Source of the DNA: Hyphomicrobiales bacterium
GTDB lineage: Bacteria > Pseudomonadota > Alphaproteobacteria > Rhizobiales > Rhizobiaceae
NCBI GenBank assembly: GCA_900469955.1
Contig: UBYX01000003.1
Location: forward strand, 434,001-498,000
Length of the DNA stretch: 64,000 bases
Reading direction: 5' to 3'
Below the pieces are notes generated by a model. The model ran no database searches and had not been told where the DNA came from. It worked only from the letters and a program-made list of their open reading frames with translations. Positions 1 through 9,076 of this stretch are shown in pieces (positions within the stretch are counted from its first letter, which is position 1; the number at the start of each line of letters is the position of its first letter). Made by a program: the position numbers and the translations under genes.

Positions 1-887
1 TGACCGCGTTGAATAGTCGCCGTCTCGAGATCGACGCTTTGCGGGCGCTCACCGCAATCCGTCGCCATGGCGGCATCACCAGAGCAGCCGTCGCGCTGGG
101 CCTTTCCCAATCTGCCGTCAGCCATAAAATAAGAAGGCTCGAAGTCAGCCTCGACTGCGAACTGCTCGGACGCAAGTCGGGAGGTCCGATGTTCACCGCT
201 GCCGGCGAAGACCTGCTGGACTACGCAGTCCGCATCCTCGGGCTGCACGACGAGGCGCTGTTAAGCTTGTCCAAAACGCCTCTTGCCGGAAGAATTCTGC
301 TCGGGCTGACCGAAGACACGGCATGCAGCGATCTCGCACGCATCTTGGGCCGCTTCAAGCGGCTGAGCCCGAACGTTGCGGTTCGAACCAAGGTCGGCAT
401 GAGCCTGGTTCTCCGCGCCAAGCTCGAACTCGGCGAGCTAGATGCCGCGATCGTTCAGGTCTTCAGCCACGAGGTGCGACCGAACGATGTCGTCCTCTAC
501 AGAGAGGACCTTCACTGGGTGAAACATCCTGAACTGACGATCCGGCCGGGGGAGGCGATACCGTTCTTGTCTTTCGATGACCAATGTTTTTATCGACAGT
601 GGGCGCTCGGAATTGGCCAAGAGAATTTGCCTCTCGAAAGCGTATTCGAATGTTCGAGCGCCGCTGGAATTGTCTCCGCCGTCAACGCCATAATGGGTGT
701 AGCCTTGCTGAGCGACCGGCATATCCGCGGCGAGATGCAGATAGTGACCGACCGTTTGCCCGTTCCGCCATCCCTGGCATATGTGGCTCGGCGGGCACGC
801 AGATCGAGAAATCCAGCTGTCGATAGCCTGATCGGAGAAATCGAGAAGGGCATTAGTCGCCCCGGCGGTTTGGCACTGATCGTCTGA
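1..887 (+). CDS. LysR-family transcriptional regulator (5' end cut by window edge)
   Basis: This is a LysR-type DNA-binding regulator. The N-terminal winged helix-turn-helix shows the family pattern: a helix with ALRALTAIRRHGGITRAA, then a recognition helix with LSQSAVSHKIRRLE. The C-terminal part is the effector-binding domain. The first in-window start would be a TTG at base 9. However, the frame runs back through ACC and GCG to bases 1-2 (TG), so the real ATG or GTG most likely begins one base before the window and the protein starts M-T-A-L-N-S. Total length is about 295 residues, normal for the family. The target gene is probably to the left of the window, because nothing divergent is visible here. 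The effector is unknown. Confidence 0.88.
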   Translation, partial: TALNSRRLEIDALRALTAIRRHGGITRAAVALGLSQSAVSHKIRRLEVSLDCELLGRKSGGPMFTAAGEDLLDYAVRILGLHDEALLSLSKTPLAGRILLGLTEDTACSDLARILGRFKRLSPNVAVRTKVGMSLVLRAKLELGELDAAIVQVFSHEVRPNDVVLYREDLHWVKHPELTIRPGEAIPFLSFDDQCFYRQWALGIGQENLPLESVFECSSAAGIVSAVNAIMGVALLSDRHIRGEMQIVTDRLPVPPSLAYVARRARRSRNPAVDSLIGEIEKGISRPGGLALIV

Positions 888-1133
888 TAGATAGAGGGTC
901 TTGAACGGATGGAACCGCCGACCCCGTTGATACAATCAATAAGTATCAGTTTTTTGAGTTCCCCCGTGACCGCGGCGTCGCGGAACGGCCAATTTGGGCC
1001 GTGTCAGGTCTGTCGGCTGTAAAGAATGACATGTTGCAAGCAGACATTGCGGCTCGGTCGTGTCCGAGACTCGTTCCGGGCCGCTCCCGGACCGTCCGAT
1101 CCTCGACGTTGATCGTGCTGCTATCTCCTGGTT

Positions 1134-1811
1134 TCAGCGCCCGTTGTCCAAGGTTGCGACCATCTCCTTGTAGCCACGGGCCCGTGCGTGCTCTATGGGA
1201 GTAACCCCATCGCGATCGCCAATCTTCCGGCTGGCGCCGGCTTTGACGAGCAAGCGTACGACTTCCTGATGGTGGGGCCCGCCATCGCCAAGGACCACGG
1301 CCTCCATGAGCGCGGTCCAGCCGAGGTTGTTGACGTGATCAAGAGGCGCGCCGGCTGCAACCAGACGCCGCACGACTTCGACATGGCCCAGATCCGCAGC
1401 CGCGATCAGTGCAGTTCCTTGCCACTGGCTCGTTGTCAGGCCCGGATCATTGCCAAGCGAGATTGCGAGCGACATCAATTCCGGTTCGTCGGCAACAGCG
1501 GCGATGGTCACGACATCATAGCTCTGGTTGTCCAGTGCATTCATGTCCGCCCCTGCCGCAGCCAGTTCCCGTAGCACGTCGTCCCTGGACGCGAAGGCGG
1601 CAATGTGTGCCGGAGTGCGACCCCTTTTGTCGCGTCGGTTGACATCCGCGCCGGCCGCCACGAGCCGCTGGACTTCCTTGACGTCCCCTTCATGGGCGGC
1701 ACGCAACAGGCCATCGTAGGCGGCGATTTCATCCGGCAACGGCGCGGTCTGCGCACGGGCGAACGCTGTCGTGCCAACCAGGAGAACGAGAATGAGTATC
1801 ATGCGTGGCAT
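1134..1811 (-). CDS. Exported ankyrin-repeat protein
   Basis: This is a 225-residue protein with a Sec-type signal peptide (MPRMILILVLLVGTTAFARAQ) followed by about five ankyrin repeats. Repeat hallmarks visible are GDVKEVQRLVAAGADVN, GRTPAHIAA, ALIAAADLGHVEVVRRLVAAGA and GWTALMEA. It probably acts in the periplasm as a protein-binding scaffold; the partner is unknown. I chose the ATG at 1811 because GAGAGG precedes it at proper spacing, a signal peptide follows at once, and the longer in-frame start would overlap the upstream gene and its terminator. It lies downstream of the HbpS-like gene on the same strand, separated by a hairpin terminator, so it is probably only partly co-transcribed with it. 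Confidence 0.85.
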   Translation of the reverse strand: MPRMILILVLLVGTTAFARAQTAPLPDEIAAYDGLLRAAHEGDVKEVQRLVAAGADVNRRDKRGRTPAHIAAFASRDDVLRELAAAGADMNALDNQSYDVVTIAAVADEPELMSLAISLGNDPGLTTSQWQGTALIAAADLGHVEVVRRLVAAGAPLDHVNNLGWTALMEAVVLGDGGPHHQEVVRLLVKAGASRKIGDRDGVTPIEHARARGYKEMVATLDNGR

Positions 1812-1831
1812 GGCAAAGCCTCTCAAAAAGA

Positions 1832-1854
1832 CGGCCCGCCTTTCGGACGGGCCG
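1832..1854 (-). terminator. Rho-independent terminator after the HbpS-like gene
   Basis: On the minus strand a 7-bp GC-rich stem (CGGCCCG paired with CGGGCCG, 9-nt loop) is followed by GTCTTTTT. It lies just after the stop of the HbpS-like gene at 1864 and before the ankyrin gene start at 1811. It should cut or attenuate transcription into the ankyrin gene. Confidence 0.75.
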
Positions 1855-1863
1855 GGTTTTCCG

Positions 1864-2358
1864 TTACAGTTTTTCGACGGAGGCGCCGATTGCATTGAGC
1901 CCTGCCACGGCGCAGTTGGCGTCAATGTCGCCCGACGGTGCACCACCGACCCCGATGCCGCCGACCAGCGCCTTGCCGATCTTCACCGGCAGGCCTCCGG
2001 CCTGGATCACCATGCGCACGTCCATGTCGCGCAGGCCGTCGTTGGCCGGCTTGGATGCGATGAACTCGGCGAGGCCTGCGGTGGCGCGGCCCATGGCAGC
2101 GGAGGTGAAGGCCTTGCCGGTGGCGCTTGACGCGGTGTGAGGCCCGGAATTGTCGGCCTTCAACAGAACCTTGGTGGCACCATCACGTGCCACGATCGCG
2201 ACGCTCACATTGTGGCCTTCGGCGGCGCAGGCCTTCAATGCGGCATCGGCGGCCTTAGTGGCCAATTCCAGCGGCAGGTAAGGGGTGCTGGGAAGTTCCT
2301 GCGCGCTGGCAGCCAGCGGAGCGAAAAGAGCGGCGGAGAATACGAGGTTTCGGATCAT
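1864..2358 (-). CDS. Secreted GlcG/HbpS-family protein (putative heme-binding)
   Basis: A signal peptide (MIRNLVFSAALFAPLAASAQ) leads a single GlcG/HbpS domain (DUF336 type) of about 140 residues. The family pattern is visible: an N-terminal helix (LATKAADAALKACAAEG), then VSVAIVARDGATKVLLKADN, KAFTSAAMG, and a C-terminal glycine-rich GGLPVKIGKALVGGIGVGGA segment. Members bind heme or small organic ligands. In Streptomyces, HbpS is an extracellular partner of a sensor kinase. Here the gene follows a two-component pair on the same strand, and a palindrome overlaps the end of the response-regulator gene. A good ribosome site (AGGAAAGGAAACC) precedes the ATG at 2358. Heme binding is a family inference and has not been shown for this protein. 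Confidence 0.82.
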   Translation of the reverse strand: MIRNLVFSAALFAPLAASAQELPSTPYLPLELATKAADAALKACAAEGHNVSVAIVARDGATKVLLKADNSGPHTASSATGKAFTSAAMGRATAGLAEFIASKPANDGLRDMDVRMVIQAGGLPVKIGKALVGGIGVGGAPSGDIDANCAVAGLNAIGASVEKL

Positions 2359-2436
2359 CGTGGTTTCCTTTCCTGTGGATGCAGGTGATTTAGACCACGT
2401 CCTGCCATCCCGGTATTCGTAGGCCTTGCGCCAGCC

Positions 2437-2454
2437 CTCCGTAGGTCTACGGAG
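2437..2454. promoter_or_regulatory. 18-bp palindrome, candidate response-regulator site
   Basis: CTCCGTAGGTCTACGGAG is a perfect inverted repeat (8-bp arms, 2-bp centre). It overlaps the stop codon of the FixJ-type regulator and lies about 80 bp upstream of the HbpS-like gene start. A related half-site, TTCGTAGG, occurs at 2416-2423, exactly 22 bp from TCCGTAGG (2438-2445), so the two lie on the same helical face. No U-run follows, so an operator is more likely than a terminator. Confidence 0.5.
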
Positions 2455-3055
2455 TGCTCCGCCCTTCCAACCACATCCGCGTCAACTCGGCCTGCGAGGT
2501 GGTGCCGAGCTTGGCGCCGATGGCAGCTCGGTGGCTTTCGACCGTTCGCGGCGAGAGGTTCAGAGCCTCGGCGATCTGGCGGCTGGTGAAGCCTCCTGCA
2601 ACGCGGTCGAGGACTTCGCTTTCTCGCGCTGTGAGCGTCGCCAGCAATGCCAGCGTTTCCGCCCGTTCGGCGCGGTGACTGAGTATGCTGGCAAGCGCCT
2701 CCTGCGCTTTCTGGATCGCGTCGATCAGGTCTTGCTCGTCGACCGGCTTCGACAGAAAATCGACCGCGCCATTTCGGAAGGCGCGCCGGCAGGCTTCGAT
2801 ATCGCCGTGGCCGGATATGACGACTGTTGGCCAATCAATGCCCCGCCCTGCCAGCTTCTCTTGCAATTTCAGCCCGGAGATAGCTGGCATCCTTATGTCG
2901 AGGATCAAGCACCCGGGGGCAAGCTTACCCACCTGGGCCAGGAATGCCTGGGAATCGGCAAATCCGGTTACATGGATGCCCACAGTGGACAACAGCAGCG
3001 TGAGCGCCCGTCGCACCGCCTCATCATCATCGACCAGGTAGACGGGATAAATCAT
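2447..3055 (-). CDS. FixJ/NarL-type response regulator
   Basis: This 202-residue regulator has a receiver domain (about residues 1-120) with the acidic pair D10/D11, phospho-acceptor D53 in LILDIRMP and K103 in SKPVDE. A LuxR-type helix-turn-helix follows at about residues 135-200, with LTARESEVLDRVAGGFTSRQIAEALNLSPRTVESHRAAI. The receiver resembles FixJ. The gene overlaps the histidine-kinase stop by ATGA, so the two are translationally coupled and form a cognate pair. It has a GGAG ribosome site. The likely target is the HbpS-like gene just downstream, given the palindrome between them. Confidence 0.92.
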   Translation of the reverse strand: MIYPVYLVDDDEAVRRALTLLLSTVGIHVTGFADSQAFLAQVGKLAPGCLILDIRMPAISGLKLQEKLAGRGIDWPTVVISGHGDIEACRRAFRNGAVDFLSKPVDEQDLIDAIQKAQEALASILSHRAERAETLALLATLTARESEVLDRVAGGFTSRQIAEALNLSPRTVESHRAAIGAKLGTTSQAELTRMWLEGRSTP

Positions 3056-4596
3056 GACGTTCGCTCCGGCACTGTCTTTTCGCGCGGCAGCACGACCCGG
3101 AAGGTAGCCCCGCCATTTCCGTCGACTAGCGCGATCTCGCCACCTACGCGTTCGACAAGCCGTTGGCTCAACGCAAGGCCGAGCCCCATGCCGTCGGTGC
3201 GGGTGGTGGTGAAGGGGGTGAACAGTCTGGGACGCAGCTCTGGCGCCACGCCTTGCCCGTTGTCGGATATATCCAGCACGATCTGGTCTTCTTCCTGCAA
3301 CAAAATCACCGTCACACGACCTTCTCCAATCCGAGCTGTAGCGTCGATGGCGTTTCGTACAAGGTTAAAGACTACCTGCTCCATTTCAACCGGATCAGCG
3401 TCAGCCATCACCGGATGCGCTGGCTTGTTGAAAACCAGCGTAGTGCCGTGGGCTTTCGCACTGGGACCAAGCAAAGCTTCAACATTATCCAGGGCATCGC
3501 GCAGGTCGAACGCAGGTCCGGAGGCCTTGGTCGGCCTCGACCAGTTGCGAAAGCGATCAAGGATGGCCGATGCTCGTCTCGCCTGTGTCACCGTGTCGTC
3601 GAGCACCGAAGACAGAACTGCCGTCTCGCCCTGTGCCAGCAGTCGCCTTCCGGCCTGGACCTGCGAAAGGATTGCGGTCAGCGGCTGGGTCAGTTCATGG
3701 GCAAGGCCGCTTGCCATCTCGCCCAGTGCGTTGACGCGCGAGGCATGGGCTAGGCGTGAATCCAGAGCATTGAGGCGCGCCTCTTCCACCGCCAGTTGCG
3801 TCCTTCTCCGTTGGCGCAGGAGGGATAATACCGCCACGTAGACTAGGGCGGCGACTACCATTATCGCTCCCGTAATCGCGGGAGGAAACAGATCACCAAA
3901 TCCAATCGTCATCCCGGTCACCAGTTGCAACGGCTGCGATGCGCTTGTGAGAACCATGGCGGAACGGAGGGGACCGACCGTTTCCCCCCGGCTCGCGAGC
4001 GTGTGGCCGTCGGGCAAGGAAAGGCTGAGCGCGACGCTGTTGCGAGTCCAGAAGGGGCCCGCATCGTCCAACAGCTTTGCGCTGTCGATGGCCAGCATCA
4101 GTCCGTAAACCGCGTTTTTCGAATTGGGGCTGCGCTTCACCATGATGTAGTGATGCGGCTTGCGTTGGTGTGCCAGCAGGACGATCTCGCCATCAGAGGT
4201 CCGGGCAGCGGAGCGAACGCGGTCTGCCAGTTCGAAATCGATCTCCGAAGTGCCCACGATCGTGCCTCGGGAGTCAAGAGGAACAAGCTGTACCTCATCA
4301 ATCCGAGGGTAGAAACGCGAGATGGTTGCGGCCACGTCGAGAAAGACTTCGGGCCGCATGCCTTCGGCTGTCGTGGCAAGTGCCGACAGGGACGTCAGGT
4401 GGGCATCGTGCTGGTCCGCGCGCTGGGAGACGGTGCGATGGAGCGTGGCGCTTTCCTGCTCCAGTTCCGCGACCAGCGCATTGCCCGAAACGAAGGTCAG
4501 AACTGCCAGAGGCAGGAGAAGCACCAGCAGGCCGAGGCCAATCACCTTGAGCGGGTTTCCCAGGATAGGACGACTGCTGCGGATCATGGATTGCAT
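3052..4596 (-). CDS. Membrane sensor histidine kinase
   Basis: This 514-residue kinase has an N-terminal membrane helix (about 17-37), a periplasmic sensor region of about 200 residues, a second membrane helix (about 240-260), and a cytoplasmic kinase core. The core shows the phospho-acceptor H300 in GLAHELTQPLTAIL, the N box NLVRNAID, the G1 box DNGQGV and the G2 box MGLGLALSQRLVE. The two-helix layout and the HELTQPL motif resemble DctB-type and other rhizobial kinases paired with FixJ-like regulators. The ligand is unknown. The neighbouring secreted HbpS-like protein is a possible periplasmic partner. A second ATG nine bases downstream (4587) is an equally possible start. Confidence 0.92.
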   Translation of the reverse strand: MQSMIRSSRPILGNPLKVIGLGLLVLLLPLAVLTFVSGNALVAELEQESATLHRTVSQRADQHDAHLTSLSALATTAEGMRPEVFLDVAATISRFYPRIDEVQLVPLDSRGTIVGTSEIDFELADRVRSAARTSDGEIVLLAHQRKPHHYIMVKRSPNSKNAVYGLMLAIDSAKLLDDAGPFWTRNSVALSLSLPDGHTLASRGETVGPLRSAMVLTSASQPLQLVTGMTIGFGDLFPPAITGAIMVVAALVYVAVLSLLRQRRRTQLAVEEARLNALDSRLAHASRVNALGEMASGLAHELTQPLTAILSQVQAGRRLLAQGETAVLSSVLDDTVTQARRASAILDRFRNWSRPTKASGPAFDLRDALDNVEALLGPSAKAHGTTLVFNKPAHPVMADADPVEMEQVVFNLVRNAIDATARIGEGRVTVILLQEEDQIVLDISDNGQGVAPELRPRLFTPFTTTRTDGMGLGLALSQRLVERVGGEIALVDGNGGATFRVVLPREKTVPERTS

Positions 4597-4787
4597 CCCG
4601 GTTTATCGGCGTCACCGCCTTCCTCAGCGAGAAGAGCGACGTCGCATCCGTCAGCTGGTCCTGTCAAGACTTGGCCCCGATCAAGACGGCAATGGCCGGA
4701 TGAGGGGTGCTATGACCGGGATGGATAAGCGCTCGTCGCACGTTTGAATGAGGCTCCAGGCAGCCGCCCAATTCTTTCCCATGCCAT

Positions 4788-4816
4788 TTGACAGATATCC
4801 TACAAGTGGATAAGTT
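4788..4816 (+). promoter_or_regulatory. Sigma70-type promoter with internal operator for the GntR operon
   Basis: TTGACA (4788-4793) is separated by exactly 17 bp from TAAGTT (4811-4816). Inside the spacer lies the inverted repeat TATCC-N7-GGATA (4796-4812), which is well placed for repression by the GntR-type regulator encoded 27 bases downstream. Promoter and operator are read from sequence only. Confidence 0.6.
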
Positions 4817-4842
4817 GATGTATCTGGTTCAGCGATGAGAAG

Positions 4843-5580
4843 ATGGAAATGACAATTAAGACCATGAAGCCTTTGACACGGGCCCCTCTCCTGCACGTTT
4901 CAGTGCAAGAAAGCCTTCGCGCGTATGTCGCGGACAATGGTCTTGCGCCTGGCACACTGCTGCCCGCCGAAGGAGAATTGGCAAATCAGCTCGGCGTCAG
5001 CCGCAATTCCCTGCGCGAAGGCATCAAGGCGTTGGAGTCACTCGGCGTTCTAGAATCCAGGCGTGGCGTTGGTATTTTCGTCAAGGCGTTTTCTTTCGAA
5101 CCGCTGCTCGACAACCTGGCCTACGGCCTCGGCGGCGCGCTTCGCCAGATCGAGGAAGTTCTCGAAATCCGCCGCACGCTTGAAGTCGGCCTGATCAGCA
5201 AGACGCTTGCGATGATCGATGAGGAGGATATCGCGGAGCTGCGCGCTACGGTCAATCGTATGCGCTCTCATGCCGAAGCGGGCCAATCCTTCGCCGAGGA
5301 CGACCAGCTTTTCCACCGGCTGCTATTTCGCTGTCAGAACAACGAAACCCTCGTACGGCTGATCGATGTCTTCTGGATGGCTTTTTACAAAGCGTCGGAT
5401 TTTGTCAACCTCGACAACGTCGACCCCATGGCGACCTGGAGGGACCATGAGGCGATTGTCGACGCCGTGGAAGCAAGGAATCTGGAGGAAGTACGTATGC
5501 GCCTGGATCGCCACTATGACGGCATTTCCCGGGTGATCGCAAATAACAAGACAAGTTCAAATGTGGGAGGAACACAATGA
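4843..5580 (+). CDS. GntR-family (FadR/FCD) transcriptional regulator
   Basis: The N-terminal winged helix-turn-helix includes LPAEGELANQLGVSRNSLREGIKALESLGVLESRRGVGIFV. The C-terminal all-helical FCD ligand domain starts near residue 85 and has the metal/ligand-binding pattern around EIRRTLE, DQLFHRLLF and DHEAIVDAV. It probably represses the ABC operon that starts immediately downstream; its stop overlaps the binding-protein start by ATGA, so it is the first gene of that operon. Ligands of such regulators are usually sugar acids, carboxylates or amino acids. Alternative starts exist at 4849 and 4861; the ribosome site GAGAAG fits 4849 slightly better. Confidence 0.9.
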   Translation: MEMTIKTMKPLTRAPLLHVSVQESLRAYVADNGLAPGTLLPAEGELANQLGVSRNSLREGIKALESLGVLESRRGVGIFVKAFSFEPLLDNLAYGLGGALRQIEEVLEIRRTLEVGLISKTLAMIDEEDIAELRATVNRMRSHAEAGQSFAEDDQLFHRLLFRCQNNETLVRLIDVFWMAFYKASDFVNLDNVDPMATWRDHEAIVDAVEARNLEEVRMRLDRHYDGISRVIANNKTSSNVGGTQ

Positions 5581-7160
5581 AACAACTGTCGAGACTATCG
5601 GCTGTCGCGCTCGCCGCAACGATGATGGCGACCAGCCCCATTCCAGCGTTCACACCGGCCGAAGCGGCGACGCTTTCCGGCGGGTTCGACGTCGGTCCGG
5701 GTGGATTCCAAGGGAATTTCAATCCTCTGGCAGCAACAGCCGGCTTCACCTGGCTCAGCGTCTACTATGAGCCGCTAGTCGCCTATGACGAGAAGCTGCA
5801 GAAGGTCGTCGGCATACTTGCCTCATCCTATGAGGTAAGCCCGGACCAGAAGACCTACACTTTCAAACTCGCCGACGCGAAATGGCATGACGGTAAGCCG
5901 TTCACCGCAAAAGACGCGAAATTCACCATGGAACTGGCGAAGAACGCCAAGACCGGTTCAGTGCTCGTCGCGCGCCTCACCCCCGTTTCCTCGGTGGAAA
6001 CGCCCGATGATCATACGCTCGTAGTCAACCTGAGCACGCCAAGCGCCAGTATTCTCGACACGATGACCAAGGTGATGATGCTGCCGGAGCATGCGCTGTC
6101 TTCCATCCCCGCCGACCAGCTTGCTAAGAGCACCTGGTGGTCGACCTCACCGGTCGGAACGGGCCCGTTCAGATTCACCAGATACGTTACAGACCAGTAC
6201 GTCGAACTTGCTGCCAATACCGACTATCGGGGTGGCAAGCCCGCGCTGGAGAAGGTGATCAACCGTTATTTCGCCGATCCGGCAGCGGCTATTGCCGCTC
6301 TGCGGGCGGGTGAAATCCAGTTCACCTACGTCGATTCCAACGATGTGCCAGCCTTTAGGGGTGACAAGTCCTTCAAGGTGATCGAGGGCAATTCCTTCGT
6401 GGTCAACTATCTGGGCTTCAACCACGATTCGCCGATCTGGAAGGACGTACGCGTGCGCCAGGCCGTCATGTATGCCATCAATCGCGAAGCCATCATCAAG
6501 AGCCTCTATGGTGGCGCCGCAACACCTGCAAACTGCGCCTATATCGCCGATCGGCTGGTACCGAAGGATACGGAGCCCTATGCTTACGATCCCGAAAAAG
6601 CCAAGCAACTGCTGAAGGAGGCCGGCTGGGAAAAGATCAACGGAACCAAACCGATCACGCTTTTGACCTATTACACGACTCCACTGGCGACCAACGTCCT
6701 CGCCGCCGTGCAAGCGATGCTCGCTCAGGTCGGTATCAATGTCGTGCCGCGTGCCGTCGATGCGCCGACCTATAACAGTATCGTGCTGAAGGCCGATGCC
6801 GACACCTCGCAGTTCCAGATGGTTTATGCCGGCCTGCAGAACGGGCCGGATGCGGGCAGCATTAATCCCGGCCTTAACGAAAAGCAAATCCCGCCAGCGG
6901 GCCCAAATGTCGTTCGCGCCCGCATGCCGGATCTGACGTCAGCCCTTGATGCGGCCCTTGCCGAGACAGACGCCGGCAAGCGCGACGCACGCTATCAGCA
7001 GGTCTGCAAGGTGATGAACACTAACCTGCCCTGGGGCACGCTCTGGGTCGCGAACCGCTACGGCGTCGTATCGGCCAAAGTCAAGGACTTCGTCTGGACA
7101 CCGGCCCCCGGCGGGGGGCCATACCAAGCAAATCCGCAGAAATGGTCGATCGCTGAATAG
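5577..7160 (+). CDS. ABC transporter substrate-binding protein, dipeptide/oligopeptide type (SBP_bac_5)
   Basis: This 527-residue periplasmic receptor has a signal peptide ending near AEAATL. The family-5 binding-protein fold is visible in [39 protein letters not shown], and [28 protein letters not shown]. These receptors bind peptides, opines, nickel chelates, or sugar or amino-acid derivatives, so the family does not fix the ligand. The neighbouring aldolase-fold enzymes suggest a small acid rather than a peptide. The gene is coupled to the GntR gene by ATGA overlap. A GC hairpin follows it before the first permease. Confidence 0.9.
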   Translation: MKQLSRLSAVALAATMMATSPIPAFTPAEAATLSGGFDVGPGGFQGNFNPLAATAGFTWLSVYYEPLVAYDEKLQKVVGILASSYEVSPDQKTYTFKLADAKWHDGKPFTAKDAKFTMELAKNAKTGSVLVARLTPVSSVETPDDHTLVVNLSTPSASILDTMTKVMMLPEHALSSIPADQLAKSTWWSTSPVGTGPFRFTRYVTDQYVELAANTDYRGGKPALEKVINRYFADPAAAIAALRAGEIQFTYVDSNDVPAFRGDKSFKVIEGNSFVVNYLGFNHDSPIWKDVRVRQAVMYAINREAIIKSLYGGAATPANCAYIADRLVPKDTEPYAYDPEKAKQLLKEAGWEKINGTKPITLLTYYTTPLATNVLAAVQAMLAQVGINVVPRAVDAPTYNSIVLKADADTSQFQMVYAGLQNGPDAGSINPGLNEKQIPPAGPNVVRARMPDLTSALDAALAETDAGKRDARYQQVCKVMNTNLPWGTLWVANRYGVVSAKVKDFVWTPAPGGGPYQANPQKWSIAE

Positions 7161-7180
7161 GGCGATCCTGTCGAAGTCTC

Positions 7181-7202
7181 GAGGGTGGCTGAGGCCACCC
7201 TC
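7181..7202 (+). other. Intercistronic hairpin after the binding-protein gene
   Basis: GAGGGTGG-CTGAGG-CCACCCTC forms a perfect 8-bp stem with a 6-nt loop between the binding-protein stop and the permease start. No U-run follows. Such elements often protect the upstream mRNA 3' end and let the receptor be made in excess. Confidence 0.65.
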
Positions 7203-7218
7203 ACAGGAACGGATTCCA

Positions 7219-8178
7219 ATGCTCAGATACAGTCTCCGCCGCCTGATCATCGGGATCGGCATGCTACTGGCCTTAAGCGCGCTGATCTTCCTGTTGCTGC
7301 GCCTTACCCCTGGCGATCCGATCGATGCCTATATCGATCCCAACATTCCCATGTCGCCTTCCGATCTCGCGGAATTGCGGAGCAGCCTCGGCCTCGATCG
7401 GCCTTTGCCGGTTCAGTATCTCGCATGGCTTGGTCAGGCGTTGGAGGGCAATCTCGGTTATTCGATAAAGCGCCTGGACCAGCCGGTTCTCGGCCTTGTG
7501 CTTTCGCGCATTGGCCCGACCATCCTGCTGATGGGTACCGCATTACTGATGGCCATCGTCGTTGGCATCGCAATCGGGGTTATCGGCGCCGTGCGCCGCA
7601 ACTCGGTCGCCGATATTTCATTTTCGTTCTTCGCGCTTGCCGGTATCTCAAGCCCGGCGTTTTTGAGCGCCTTGATCGGCCTCTACGTTTTCTCCGTCCG
7701 CCTGAAGTGGGCGCCTTCGGGCGGCATGCTGACCCCTGGGGACGAATTTTCGATCATCGATCTCCTTCGACATCTAGTCCTCCCGGCGGCACTGCTCGCC
7801 ATCGCTCAGGCCGCATTGATCATGCGTTACACGCGTGCCTCCATGCTCGAAGTGCTGAACCAGGACTACGTGCGCACGGCCCGCGCCAAGGGTGTTGTAG
7901 AATTCTGGGTCATTTCCAAGCACGCGCTTCGAAATGCGCTCCTGCCGGTTGTTACCCTCATCGGCTCGACGATCGGTCTTGCCATCGGCGGGGCGATCTT
8001 CATCGAAAGCGTGTTCAACTGGCCCGGTATGGGCCTGTTGCTTGTCGATGCCGTGGAAACGCGAGATTATCCAGTCATCATGGGCGCGACGCTTGTCATT
8101 GGCACCTGCGTCATCAGCGTCAATCTACTGACCGATATCGCCTATGCGGTTATCGACCCACGCATCAAGGTGGGCTGA
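7219..8178 (+). CDS. ABC transporter permease, DppB type
   Basis: This 319-residue inner-membrane subunit has six predicted membrane helices. The N-terminal helix [29 protein letters not shown] is typical of DppB/OppB proteins. The PGDP motif and [15 protein letters not shown] segment follow, and the EAA-loop region [30 protein letters not shown] contacts the ATPase. It forms the heteromeric channel with the next gene, 3 bp downstream. The second permease, the binding protein and the two ATPases complete one importer. Confidence 0.92.
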   Translation: MLRYSLRRLIIGIGMLLALSALIFLLLRLTPGDPIDAYIDPNIPMSPSDLAELRSSLGLDRPLPVQYLAWLGQALEGNLGYSIKRLDQPVLGLVLSRIGPTILLMGTALLMAIVVGIAIGVIGAVRRNSVADISFSFFALAGISSPAFLSALIGLYVFSVRLKWAPSGGMLTPGDEFSIIDLLRHLVLPAALLAIAQAALIMRYTRASMLEVLNQDYVRTARAKGVVEFWVISKHALRNALLPVVTLIGSTIGLAIGGAIFIESVFNWPGMGLLLVDAVETRDYPVIMGATLVIGTCVISVNLLTDIAYAVIDPRIKVG

Positions 8179-8181
8179 TCC

Positions 8182-9057
8182 ATGCTGGCCCGTAGCCCGA
8201 TCCGCAGCCCCGGCCCATTCACCCGCGCCTTCGACCGTTTTCTTCTCAACCGGGCAGCCATGTTTGGTCTCAGCGTCGCGGTCCCGATGCTGATGATAAT
8301 CCTGTCCTATCCGCTCTGGTGGCGCTTCCTGCCAAACGACATCGATTTGATGGCGATGAACAGCGGACCGACGGCAACGCACTGGTTCGGCACCGATGGT
8401 GTGGGCCGCGATGTCTTTGCCAGGGTAATGGAGGGTGGCCGCATCTCGCTTCTGGTTGCCGTCGCCTCGACGGCGCTCTCTGGCTTGATCGGGTTCCTCG
8501 TCGGCGCCGTCTCGGCACTGGCCGGCCGCTGGGCGGATGCCATTTCCATGCGCTTTGTCGATCTGGTGATGACCCTGCCGCCCGTCATCTTCCTGCTCGT
8601 GCTCGCTTCCATCACGGGCACCGGCATCTGGCCGACCGTGATGGTGATTTCACTACTCTCATGGCCGCTCCTGGCCCGCATGATCCGCTCGCGATTGCTA
8701 GAACTGCGCGAACGCGATTTTGTCCTGGCAGCTCGGGGTATGGGTGCCAGCCTACCGCATCTGCTCCTCCGTCACGGCCTTCCGAATTCAATCGATATCC
8801 TGGTCGTCTACACCACGCTTCAGATCGCCAACGCCATTCTGCTGGAGGCAGGTCTCTCCTTCCTCGGCCTCGGCATCGCCCCACCGGCGGCAAGCTGGGG
8901 CAACATGCTCAACGCCGCCCGCTCCACTTCGGTCCTCGAACAATATCCCTGGCAATGGCTTTTTCCCGGTGGAGCGTTGGTCCTTGCCGTTCTTGCAATC
9001 AACTTCATTGGCGACGGCCTAAGAGACGCCTTCGACCCTCGCGCCGAGTTAAACTGA
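8182..9057 (+). CDS. ABC transporter permease, DppC type
   Basis: This is a 291-residue second membrane subunit. It carries the DppC/OppC signature [24 protein letters not shown] after the first membrane helix. The EAA loop is [24 protein letters not shown], and the C-terminus contains [22 protein letters not shown]. It pairs with the upstream DppB-type subunit, whose stop is only 3 bp away. Length and motif order are normal for the family. Confidence 0.92.
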   Translation: MLARSPIRSPGPFTRAFDRFLLNRAAMFGLSVAVPMLMIILSYPLWWRFLPNDIDLMAMNSGPTATHWFGTDGVGRDVFARVMEGGRISLLVAVASTALSGLIGFLVGAVSALAGRWADAISMRFVDLVMTLPPVIFLLVLASITGTGIWPTVMVISLLSWPLLARMIRSRLLELRERDFVLAARGMGASLPHLLLRHGLPNSIDILVVYTTLQIANAILLEAGLSFLGLGIAPPAASWGNMLNAARSTSVLEQYPWQWLFPGGALVLAVLAINFIGDGLRDAFDPRAELN

Positions 9058-9076
9058 CAATCGAAAGAAAGCGAAC

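Noticed and set aside
2426..3841. 471-codon open frame on the plus strand across the two-component genes
   Set aside because: It is antisense to a kinase and regulator whose motifs are complete. It has no domain pattern or ribosome site and reflects high-GC codon bias.
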